IMG/VR virus record: IMGVR_UViG_3300009128_000135
Span: 1-23,420 of that record
Reading direction: 5' to 3' (one strand)
Source of the DNA: a virus
DNA: 23,420 bases
Made by a program: the position numbers and the translations under genes. Under the pieces are notes generated by a model that saw nothing but the letters and a program-made list of their open reading frames with translations, was not told the DNA's origin and ran no database searches. The first letter of the stretch is position 1. Each line of letters opens with the position of its first letter. This document shows, in pieces, positions 1 through 4,672 of the stretch.

Positions 1-1
1 G

Positions 2-118
2 AACAATATAGGAACGATTACCAACAAAAGAGATCTACCGTGGACATTTAAAGAAAAATATTATGAATTATTAGAATTAAAAGAACGATGTGAATTCCAA
101 AATAATATTAATTATTAA
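2..118 (+). CDS. C-terminal end of an unidentified protein (5' partial)
   Basis: An open frame enters from the left edge and ends with TAA at 116-118, giving 38 residues. The tail contains a DLPWTF stretch followed by a charged helix-like segment ending in NINY. No motif assigns a function. The next 111 bases (119-229) hold no gene; they contain a short palindromic stretch (CTATTTAAATAG, about 209-220) just ahead of the HNH gene. The frame is open from the edge and has codon use like its neighbours, which is the only support for it being coding. Confidence 0.5.
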   Translation, partial: NNIGTITNKRDLPWTFKEKYYELLELKERCEFQNNINY

Positions 119-229
119 AGATAGTTTTTCAATATAAAAAACGAGATAGATTATCAACCCGTTTTATACCCAAAGATACATTAGAATCTATCCAGAGCAG
201 TGCCTTGACTATTTAAATAGGGCTTTGAA

Positions 230-808
230 ATGGAAAACGAAACTCATTGGAAAAGATACAAGAAATCATATTATTTTGTATCGAAAGACTATGAAATATG
301 GTCAAAATTATCAAACAAAATTCTCAAACAATATAAAAATAATCGTGGATATTGGTATGTAGATTTATATGTTAACAAGAAAAAAGAGCGTTGGCTTGTA
401 TCAAGGTTAGGCGCATTGCTTTGGAAGGGAAAAAGCAGCTTACAAGCAGCACATATTGACCACAACAAAGACAATAATTCAGATTTGAACATTAAGTATA
501 AAACTCAATCTGAAAATATCAAAGATGATTTTGAATGTGGTCGTAGAAGTCATAAAGGAGAACGACACCCACAAGCAAAATTAAAAGATATACAAGTTAA
601 AATATTAAGAGAGAAACACGATAATCACGTTGCTGTAATTATGGATAAGTATATTGACAAAGATAAGAAAAAATTTGAAAATTATATGATTTACAATTTT
701 ACAATTGAAGAACTTTGTGAATTTATAGGAATTCACAAAAGGACATATCAGGCTGCGATAGAAAAAAGAGAAACATTTAAACATCTATTAGCAGGGGGCA
801 CGGAGTAA
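230..808 (+). CDS. HNH homing-type endonuclease
   Basis: This 192-residue protein is a phage-type HNH nuclease, likely nicking or cutting DNA for its own spread. Residues 12-65 read like a NUMOD4-type N-terminal DNA-binding module (YYFVSKDYEIWS, then KILKQYKN, then RLGALLW). The nuclease core follows at 74-98: H75-I-D77-H78, then N87 and SEN96, the pattern of HNH_3 enzymes. Residues 110-126 (GERHPQAKL..IQVKILRE) and 158-180 look like helix-turn-helix DNA-binding elements. The start at ATG 230 has only a weak AGGG upstream. It is free-standing: no group I intron core was recognised around it. It sits immediately upstream of the hairpin-rich small-gene array. The family call is secure; the target site is unknown. 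Confidence 0.85.
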   Translation: MENETHWKRYKKSYYFVSKDYEIWSKLSNKILKQYKNNRGYWYVDLYVNKKKERWLVSRLGALLWKGKSSLQAAHIDHNKDNNSDLNIKYKTQSENIKDDFECGRRSHKGERHPQAKLKDIQVKILREKHDNHVAVIMDKYIDKDKKKFENYMIYNFTIEELCEFIGIHKRTYQAAIEKRETFKHLLAGGTE

Positions 809-838
809 ATAAAGGGGAATTAACTTAATTATTCTAAA

Positions 839-930
839 GTGGGCAAGTACTACTAACCCACAGTGATAAGCTGCTGGCATGGGGGTTAATATTAATCTAT
901 CGGTTCGCATCTTATGCCAGTTAGCTTAAT
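839..930 (+). repeat. Imperfect hairpin element J0 (attC-like, first of the array)
   Basis: In the 150-base gap after the HNH gene, a small stem GTGGG 839-843 / CCCAC 857-861 is followed by a larger one. TAAGCTGCTGGCAT at 867-880 pairs with ATGCCAGTTAGCTTA at 914-928, with bulged bases and a 33-base loop. The right end carries the box GTTAGCTTAAT (920-930), which recurs in related form at 2064, 2381 and 2677. No clear left box was found here. It is GC-richer than its surroundings. Confidence 0.6.
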
Positions 931-958
931 TATATTGTTATATTTTTGGGGTAGTTTA

Positions 959-1216
959 ATGAAAACTGTAAGAGATAAAGTAATGAGATGTGTAATAAAA
1001 CATTACAGGATGTATCACACAGGAGCCACCGTTTCTGATATAGTTGAATTTGAACAAATTGACGATTACAAAGATGTTGAGCAAAATTTGAAAGAACTAA
1101 CCACTGATGGATGTGTGAGAGAAAAACATTCTGAATTATATTCTGGTGAAATAATATACTACCCAACCGAAAAGGGAATGGGTGTAGTCAAGCTAACGGA
1201 TAATAAAAGGAAATAA
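959..1216 (+). CDS. Small winged-helix-like hypothetical protein
   Basis: An 85-residue protein starting MKTVRDKVMRCV. I chose ATG 959 because GGGGTAG lies about 5-8 bases upstream; the frame is open to an earlier ATG at 914, but that one falls inside hairpin J0. The pattern of helices (residues 3-15, 22-32, 36-50) followed by a strand-like segment around GEIIYYPTEKG resembles a winged helix, and the phrase LKELTTDGCVREK fits a recognition helix plus wing. This is an inference from sequence shape only. The box GTCAAGCTAAC (1187-1197) lies inside its last codons. The next gene starts one base after the stop. Confidence 0.65.
   Translation: MKTVRDKVMRCVIKHYRMYHTGATVSDIVEFEQIDDYKDVEQNLKELTTDGCVREKHSELYSGEIIYYPTEKGMGVVKLTDNKRK
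1187..1197 (+). repeat. Array box J1 (GTCAAGCTAAC)
   Basis: The 11-base box GTCAAGCTAAC is identical to the one at 2553-2563 and one base different from 1603-1613. It lies at the 3' end of the 959-1216 gene. Here no convincing right-hand partner was found next to it; the following gene starts 20 bases on. It may be a deleted or degenerate copy of the array element. Confidence 0.5.
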
Positions 1217-1217
1217 T

Positions 1218-1409
1218 ATGAAAAAAAACTTACTATCTGCAGCTATTTGTATTAATGCAAACGGCAAGCATACTTTAATTGATTGTAGTGATGATATTTA
1301 TATTGCTAAATGTGAAAATTGTGGAGAACGATTTGTATTAGTTAGTGAGACTGCGTTTAAAAAAATAAATGTGACTCCAGTTGAAAGGAACTTAATTAAT
1401 CTTAATTAA
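1218..1409 (+). CDS. Small hypothetical protein with one CxxC pair
   Basis: A 63-residue protein with AAGGAAATAAT directly ahead of the ATG, so the start is well supported. The middle reads YIAKCENCGERFVLVSE, a single zinc-ribbon knuckle (CENC) that would need another ligand pair or a partner to bind metal; C11 and C23 lie upstream. The gene is separated by 1 base from the preceding one and probably shares its transcript. Function unknown; the knuckle suggests nucleic-acid or protein binding, as for other members of this cluster. Confidence 0.65.
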   Translation: MKKNLLSAAICINANGKHTLIDCSDDIYIAKCENCGERFVLVSETAFKKINVTPVERNLINLN

Positions 1410-1465
1410 ATGGCGGATTTTCCCGTTCTATGCAATTGTTATATTTTTGGAGTGGAGGGGTAACT

Positions 1466-1612
1466 TTGGAGAAAAATAAGTTGAATAATTTAATAGATTG
1501 TTATGAAATAGAAAAAAATAAATATACAAGAACAAGTGATGAAAATCCACGATATTTGATTAGAAAATTTATTAATGATTTAAAAAAATTACGTGATGGG
1601 AAGTCAGGCTAA
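1466..1612 (+). CDS. Small charged hypothetical protein (TTG start)
   Basis: A 48-residue protein starting with TTG (MEKNKLNNL...). GGAGGGG at 1454-1460 sits 5 bases ahead of the TTG, whereas an in-frame ATG at 1430 has no such site, so I prefer TTG 1466. It is rich in Lys, Asn and Glu and predicted helical (residues 5-18 and 28-43), with no recognisable domain. Its leader shares 16 identical bases (1435-1450) with the leader of the 959 gene (934-949). The last codons contain box J2. Confidence 0.5.
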   Translation: MEKNKLNNLIDCYEIEKNKYTRTSDENPRYLIRKFINDLKKLRDGKSG

Positions 1613-1638
1613 CTTACAAGGCTCACCGGTTTTACGGC
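1603..1638 (+). repeat. Array element J2 (short version)
   Basis: The left box GTCAGGCTAAC (1603-1613) ends the 1466 gene. The right part GGTTTTACGG followed by CGGGGAGAG aligns with the right ends of J3 (GGTTAGTTTGCGGAGGG) and J4 (GTTAATTTACGGGACGGG). The interior is only about 14 bases, so this looks like a shortened copy. CCG / CGG can form only a very small stem. Confidence 0.45.
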
Positions 1639-1651
1639 GGGGAGAGAATAA

Positions 1652-1798
1652 ATAGAAATACTGATTTTAATTAGTTTATTGGGATATAAGATAGCTGACG
1701 ATATAAAAAAAGCTAAAGAACAATTATTTGAAGATTTAAAAAAAGAATTAACAAAACAATTTGCAAAGTGGAGTGGTAAATGGCACAAGAATTATTAA
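1652..1798 (+). CDS. Possible small membrane-anchored coiled-coil protein with non-standard start
   Basis: An open frame of up to 48 codons reads as a short hydrophobic segment (ILILISLLGY) followed by an amphipathic charged helix (ADDIKKAKEQLFEDLKKELTKQ). That pattern is typical of a small membrane-anchored phage protein. The problem is the start: upstream of the hydrophobic segment there is no ATG, GTG or TTG. The codon placed correctly after GGGGAGAG is ATA at 1652, with CTG at 1661 and TTG at 1679 as alternatives. It overlaps the start of the Lar-like gene by 19 bases. It could be a weakly translated gene, one with a mutated start, or a remnant. Confidence 0.35.
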   Translation: MEILILISLLGYKIADDIKKAKEQLFEDLKKELTKQFAKWSGKWHKNY

Positions 1799-1995
1799 AC
1801 TGTCCAAATCCAAATTGTAAAAGCAAAGAAGTATTTATATCAGGTGATTTAAATTGGGCGAAAGAATTTTGGATTGAATGCGAAGATTGTGAAATGACTG
1901 GCCCAAAAGCAAAAAAACAAATTTATGCAGCAAAAGCCTGGAATTCTTTATTGCGACCTGGGGAGGAGAAGTCAAACTACCGGTGCTGCGTTTAA
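1780..1995 (+). CDS. Lar-like restriction alleviation zinc-ribbon protein
   Basis: This 71-residue protein follows the Lar/restriction-alleviation pattern: CPNPNC near the N-terminus (C8, C13), then WIECEDCEMTGPKA (C35, C38), then AAKAWN. The closing W-N after a helix is typical of the family. In Rac prophage, Lar relieves type I restriction by favouring modification; here the role is inferred from the fold. A good site (GGAGTGG) precedes ATG 1780. The C-terminal residues after LLRPGEE are encoded by box J3 and read as a run-on (KSNYRCCV), so the ancestral protein may have ended earlier. It lies in the cassette-like array with other zinc ribbons. Confidence 0.65.
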   Translation: MAQELLNCPNPNCKSKEVFISGDLNWAKEFWIECEDCEMTGPKAKKQIYAAKAWNSLLRPGEEKSNYRCCV

Positions 1996-2074
1996 GCTGC
2001 GCCGTAACTAACTAATAACTTTAAAATAACCGCACTAACCAGGCGTCAAGCTTAAAATGCTTGGTTAGTTTGCG
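1971..2074 (+). repeat. Imperfect palindromic array element J3 (attC-like)
   Basis: Left box GTCAAACTACC (1971-1981) pairs with right box GGTTAGTTTG (2063-2072) apart from one bulge. Inside, GCGTTTAAGCTGCGCC (1988-2003) is complementary to 2042-2060 with single-base bulges. Competing local stems exist: GGTGC 1982-1986 / GCGCC 1999-2003, and CCGCA+CTAACC 2030-2040 / GGTTAG..TGCGG 2063-2075. The right end overlaps the ribosome binding site of the 2087 gene. Confidence 0.65.
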
Positions 2075-2086
2075 GAGGGAGAAGCT

Positions 2087-2290
2087 ATGGGATTAACAGA
2101 TGTTGATTTAGGATATAATCTTAATGCTATATGTCCACATTGCTCTCACGAGCATCTTGATTCGTGGGAATATTACATGAATGACGGTGATGAAGGTGTA
2201 CAATTTTGTGCACACTGTGAAAAACAATTTAAGGTAGTATGTGACATAACGACTACTTACTCAACTTATAAATTAGGGCGGAGTAGTTAA
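2087..2290 (+). CDS. Small two-knuckle zinc-ribbon protein
   Basis: A 67-residue protein with two CxxC knuckles: CPHC (C16, C19, followed by SHEHLDSWEYYMNDGDE) and CAHC (C41, C44). A KQFKVVCDITTTYSTYKL tail follows, a strand-rich pattern common to small phage zinc ribbons. It probably binds one zinc ion and may contact nucleic acid or a protein partner; no function is assigned. GGAGGGAGAAGCT precedes ATG 2087. Part of this site (GG at 2074-2075) is inside hairpin J3, so translation may respond to RNA folding. The stop lies inside left box J4. Confidence 0.7.
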   Translation: MGLTDVDLGYNLNAICPHCSHEHLDSWEYYMNDGDEGVQFCAHCEKQFKVVCDITTTYSTYKLGRSS

Positions 2291-2391
2291 ACTACCGGAC
2301 AAGTGTAAGCTGTTAAAACGCTTGCACATAACTTTAAATTACCCAATGATTGACGGCGTTTTAATCAGCTTGACACGATTGTTAATTTACG
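2286..2391 (+). repeat. Imperfect palindromic array element J4 (attC-like)
   Basis: Left box GTTAAACTACC (2286-2296) and right box GTTAATTTACG (2381-2391) bracket a strong inverted repeat: 2303-2321 pairs with 2356-2376 over 19 base pairs, broken only by two single-base bulges on the right arm. A competing local hairpin pairs 2303-2310 with 2320-2327 (8 pairs, one G-T). The segment ATAACTTTAAATTACC (2328-2343) in the loop also occurs in J3 at 2015-2031 with small changes. Confidence 0.7.
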
Positions 2392-2406
2392 GGACGGGAG
2401 ATTGAT

Positions 2407-2562
2407 ATGTTATTAACTTTATTGTTTATAGCAAATATAATTTTTGCTATTGTGCCACCTTACGACTTTCACAATGTAATAAATGCATTTGCTGCTGGTT
2501 TTGTTGGTTATGCTTTAATGGAAAAAATATATGACAAATGGGAAGAGCGGCAGTCAAGCTAA
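2407..2562 (+). CDS. Small single-pass or two-segment membrane protein
   Basis: A 51-residue protein: residues 1-18 are hydrophobic (MLLTLLFIANIIFAIVPP), a second hydrophobic stretch (VINAFAAGFVGYALM) spans about 24-38, and the tail is charged (EKIYDKWEERQSS). GGGAGATTGAT precedes ATG 2407. Both hydrophobic stretches are followed by polar turns, so one or two membrane segments are possible. Its last codons are left box J5. Small membrane proteins of early phage regions often act on the host envelope or on superinfection, but nothing here identifies the role. Confidence 0.6.
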   Translation: MLLTLLFIANIIFAIVPPYDFHNVINAFAAGFVGYALMEKIYDKWEERQSS

Positions 2563-2686
2563 CTTTTACATCACTTGCGCCGACTAAAACGAAAGAACTT
2601 AAATATGAAAAATAAATCTGATAAAACCAACAATATTCAAAAATGCGCTGACGATGATGCGTCAAGTGCATGTATTGTTAGCTGGC
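2553..2686 (+). repeat. Imperfect palindromic array element J5 (attC-like)
   Basis: Left arm 2553-2580 begins with GTCAAGCTAAC. Right arm 2659-2686 ends with GTTAGCTGGC. The arms are complementary in blocks: AGCTAAC with GTTAGCT, TACAT with ATGTA, CACTTG with CAAGTG, CGC with GCG, separated by small bulges. The loop of 78 bases and the right arm lie inside the frame of the next gene. A local stem TGACG 2649-2653 / CGTCA 2660-2664 can also form. Confidence 0.6.
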
Positions 2687-2838
2687 AAAAACAATGTAAT
2701 TGCAAAGGATATTCAAATATGCCAGGCTGGACAAATAAGTCAAAATTAACAGGCGATAAATATTCCGTATCAATTGGATTAATTCAAGAACCCGTCTGTG
2801 AGAAATGCAGAAAGCCGTGGAAATTAGTGTTCATTTAA
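2605..2838 (+). CDS. Small cysteine-rich zinc-binding-like protein
   Basis: Read from ATG 2605 this is 77 residues; the frame also opens at TTG 2575. The C-terminal half is the coherent part: WQKQCNCKGYSNMPGW (two Cys), then PVCEKCRKPWKLVF, which together form a four-cysteine zinc site. The first 30 residues (KNKSDKTNN...DDDASSACIVS) are low in structure and are encoded by the loop and right arm of hairpin J5. The functional start may therefore be further right, near 2675-2690, though no standard start codon with a good site is seen there. Function unknown. Confidence 0.55.
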   Translation: MKNKSDKTNNIQKCADDDASSACIVSWQKQCNCKGYSNMPGWTNKSKLTGDKYSVSIGLIQEPVCEKCRKPWKLVFI

Positions 2839-2906
2839 CATAGTATTAAGCGGCTTATAAATTATTGTATTCTTTATAAAGCATTGAATAAAGTAGAAGA
2901 CAAAAC

Positions 2907-3035
2907 AAGCAAACAAACCAGGGCACTATATAATTAACTGGAATATTAATTTGAAATTGGAGAAAATATGATAAACTTTATTGCTAATAATTTATATGAA
3001 TGTAGTTTGCTGTTAGTGCTCTGGTTTTGTTGTTT
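2907..3035 (+). repeat. Inverted repeat around the start of the 2968 gene
   Basis: Bases 2907-2928 and 3014-3035 are complementary at 18 of 22 positions; the best block is ACCAGGGCACTA against TAGTGCTCTGGT. The 85-base interval holds the ribosome binding site and first third of the 41-residue gene at 2968. The gap 2839-2967 holds no gene otherwise. Confidence 0.5.
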
Positions 3036-3093
3036 AATAAAATATGAAATAATGCGATTAAACAGAAAAGAGAAAAATGAAGATACATTGTAA
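2968..3093 (+). CDS. Small single-pass membrane protein
   Basis: A 41-residue protein with TTGGAGAAAAT ahead of ATG 2968. After a short polar start (MINFIANNLYE) comes a hydrophobic segment, CSLLLVLWFCCLI (residues 12-24), then a basic tail (KYEIMRLNRKEKNEDTL). That gives one membrane helix with the C-terminus probably cytoplasmic by charge. It overlaps the next gene by 17 bases. The right arm of an inverted repeat falls inside the membrane-segment codons. No family recognised. Confidence 0.55.
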   Translation: MINFIANNLYECSLLLVLWFCCLIKYEIMRLNRKEKNEDTL

Positions 3094-3547
3094 ATCAGAA
3101 AATTTATTTCATTCAATTGTTTATGCAAATGAACAAGATGAATTTAGAAAGAAATATTTTTCTGGCAATAAAACATTTAATTCAATGCCAATAATATTGG
3201 TTTCTCTTTATGACGAAAAGACATTAACTCAATTGGGAACTTGTTGGCGTGATTGGTCAATAGCAGCTAAATTTCTTTATACGGATAAAGAAACGATTTA
3301 TTATATGTTATTAAAAGCACCAGAGTTTAAAGAAATTTGGCTTGAAGAAAGCATAATTGGTAAAAGCAAAAAAAAGACATATAGATTTTGTACATTATCT
3401 GGGTTATCAAAAGAAAAAACAGCAGATTTGATAACTCGTTATAGAGATTATTTGCAAGAAATAATTAATAAAGAACACGGAGAATATATACCGATTAACT
3501 GGTCAAAAAAAGAGAATATTAACAAACCTGATGTCGAAAAATGTTAA
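3077..3547 (+). CDS. Hypothetical protein
   Basis: A 156-residue soluble protein of unknown function. The first part (residues 1-40) includes NEQDEFRKKYFSGNKTFNSMPI; the middle is mixed (GTCWRDWSIAAKFLYTDKETIYYMLLKAPEFKEIW); the last third is helical and charged (LSGLSKEKTADLITRYRDYLQEII). The phrase with IAAKFLYTDKETIYYMLLK could be a helix-turn-helix-like unit in which a residue ladder packs against the next helix, but this is only a shape impression. GAGAAAA precedes ATG 3077. It overlaps both neighbours, so it belongs to a run of coupled early genes. Confidence 0.6.
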   Translation: MKIHCKSENLFHSIVYANEQDEFRKKYFSGNKTFNSMPIILVSLYDEKTLTQLGTCWRDWSIAAKFLYTDKETIYYMLLKAPEFKEIWLEESIIGKSKKKTYRFCTLSGLSKEKTADLITRYRDYLQEIINKEHGEYIPINWSKKENINKPDVEKC

Positions 3548-3714
3548 AAGAATTAGCAAACGATCCGTATAAATATAAAGATAATTTTCAATCTAAATCA
3601 AGACGTAAGTTTATGATTAAATATTTTGAAAATAAATTATCAGGGAAGTTAATTAATATTGGTAATGAAAATCCTTTGTGTGATAACTTAAATAGAAAAT
3701 ATAAAGGCAAATAA
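3541..3714 (+). CDS. Short protein resembling the start of a class I methyltransferase
   Basis: A 57-residue protein overlapping the previous gene by 7 bases. Its middle reads SRRKFMIKYFENKLSGKLINIGNENPLCDNL. This resembles the helix and first strand of SAM-dependent methyltransferases that begin with a conserved KxLxxGxxNP-type turn, but it stops straight after motif I, so it cannot be a whole enzyme. It may be a remnant or a coincidence. The start at ATG 3541 has no strong binding site and probably depends on coupling. Confidence 0.45.
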   Translation: MLKELANDPYKYKDNFQSKSRRKFMIKYFENKLSGKLINIGNENPLCDNLNRKYKGK

Positions 3715-3717
3715 AAA

Positions 3718-3885
3718 ATGAAATGCAAGTGTAAAGAATATAAAGAACTGTTAGAAAAGTCAAGTAAACTTTTCAGGCAGTATTTTCAAAAAGAGAATGA
3801 AAAAATATTTTTTGAAGAATTTAATGAAGAACCGAGTGAAGTATATAAGGTTTTAAATGAAATTGAAAAAGTATTATCTGAATGA
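3718..3885 (+). CDS. Small helical hypothetical protein
   Basis: A 55-residue acidic protein. Its start MKCKCKEYKELLEKS has two cysteines close together (C3, C5), and the rest is predicted helical (residues 7-30 and 40-55, VYKVLNEIEKVLSE). It lies 3 bases after the preceding stop and overlaps the next gene by 4 bases (ATGA). No family recognised. Confidence 0.5.
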   Translation: MKCKCKEYKELLEKSSKLFRQYFQKENEKIFFEEFNEEPSEVYKVLNEIEKVLSE

Positions 3886-4013
3886 AAACTTGCAAACATG
3901 AAAATACAATTGAGCGCAATAACGGCAAACTAAAATATTGCCTTGATTGTGATAGTGAATTTAAAGATGGTAGGTGGAAGAAAATTAAAATTTATAAAAA
4001 CAAAAGGAAATGA
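3882..4013 (+). CDS. Small zinc-ribbon-like protein
   Basis: A 43-residue basic protein with the ligand pattern C4-x-H6 and C20-x2-C23 (MKTCKHENT...KLKYCLDCDSEFKDGRW), a compact zinc ribbon frequent in phage early regions. It starts at an ATGA overlap with the gene before it. Its stop overlaps an upstream ATG of the next gene. Role unknown; nucleic-acid binding is likely from fold and basic tail (KKIKIYKNKRK). Confidence 0.55.
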   Translation: MKTCKHENTIERNNGKLKYCLDCDSEFKDGRWKKIKIYKNKRK

Positions 4014-4015
4014 AT

Positions 4016-4309
4016 ATGAAATTATTTGAAACTTTTAAGATCAAAAAAGAGTATAGGAAAGCTATTGAATGCATATTCAAAGAAATCAAATTAGCTCAAT
4101 CGGCTTATTGGTTAGCGTCTCAAGTATACCAAGGTGCTAATGAAAATTTAATAAAATCTCTGCAAGAGTTATATCCAGAATTAAAAGATTATACGTTCAA
4201 TGTAAATTATAAAACATTTGAAGTGAAACTAACTTATTATTCAAAAGAACGAATTGATAGAGATTTGAAAGTAAAAGCTAATGTACGAAATATGCAGACT
4301 AAAAAATAA
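4016..4309 (+). CDS. Hypothetical protein
   Basis: A 97-residue protein. Two ATGs occur two codons apart (4010 and 4016); AAGGAA lies 7-8 bases ahead of the second, which I prefer. The sequence starts with a helical region (EYRKAIECIFKEIKLAQSAYWLASQVY), then LYPELKDYTFNVNYKTFEVKLTYYSKERIDRDL, which looks like a pair of strands and a helix. No motif is recognised. The end overlaps the next small gene by 29 bases in another frame. Confidence 0.55.
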   Translation: MKLFETFKIKKEYRKAIECIFKEIKLAQSAYWLASQVYQGANENLIKSLQELYPELKDYTFNVNYKTFEVKLTYYSKERIDRDLKVKANVRNMQTKK

Positions 4310-4409
4310 ACGCTGTTCATTTGTAGCTATTTCAAAGAATGTTGAATATTGCGGATTGCAAATTGGAGAAAACAGAATAAGCAAAATAAAGAAATGTTCC
4401 AAAAGGTGA
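4281..4409 (+). CDS. Small cysteine-rich protein
   Basis: A 42-residue basic protein with four cysteines: C5 (EICRLKNKRC), C12, C24 (VEYCGLQIGENRISKI) and C39 (KKCSKR). The YCGL..GENRIS..KKC phrase fits a small metal-binding phage protein of a type I have seen in phage early regions, though I cannot name it. It starts inside the end of the previous gene with no clear binding site, and ends 3 bases before the next ATG. Confidence 0.5.
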   Translation: MYEICRLKNKRCSFVAISKNVEYCGLQIGENRISKIKKCSKR

Positions 4410-4412
4410 AAT

Positions 4413-4670
4413 ATGAATTTAAGAAAAAATATAGAAAATGAACTTAAAAAATCTTTGGCTGAAGAAGGTATCACGCAAGATTTAATTGATTGTGTAGATT
4501 TAGAAATAGAATATACTCCTGTACTTGCTATAAAAGGAGAGAATATTTCTGATGCTATAGAAGTAATAAAAACTAAGAATGGATATTTTGTAAAGCATCC
4601 GTTTATAAATAAAGTGATCAATGAAGATGAATTAAAAATAATGCGATGTAGATATTTGCTGAGTCGATAA
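4413..4670 (+). CDS. Hypothetical protein
   Basis: An 85-residue acidic protein with AAAAGGTGAAAT ahead of ATG 4413. The N-terminus (NLRKNIENELKKSLAEEGI) is helical, followed by strand-like stretches (LEIEYTPVLAIKGE, NGYFVKHPFINKVI). No motif is recognised. It lies 2 bases before the Pol X gene, so the two are likely co-translated. A long frame on the other strand here is a shadow. Confidence 0.6.
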   Translation: MNLRKNIENELKKSLAEEGITQDLIDCVDLEIEYTPVLAIKGENISDAIEVIKTKNGYFVKHPFINKVINEDELKIMRCRYLLSR

Positions 4671-4672
4671 AT

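Noticed and set aside
119-960. Group I intron around the first HNH endonuclease
   Set aside because: HNH genes often sit in introns, and the flanks contain stems, but no P7/R-S core and no split coding sequence on either side was found. The flanking hairpin belongs to the array elements.
1600-2600. tRNA or other standard RNA gene in the GC-richer spacers
   Set aside because: No cloverleaf with a TTC-type T arm or CCA-proximal acceptor stem could be drawn; the stems are single long imperfect hairpins.
839-2686. Canonical integron
   Set aside because: No integron integrase or attI site is in the window, and the boxes (AGCTAAC / GTTAGCT, ACTACC / GTTAGTT) do not fully match RYYYAAC / GTTRRRY. 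I report the elements only as attC-like.
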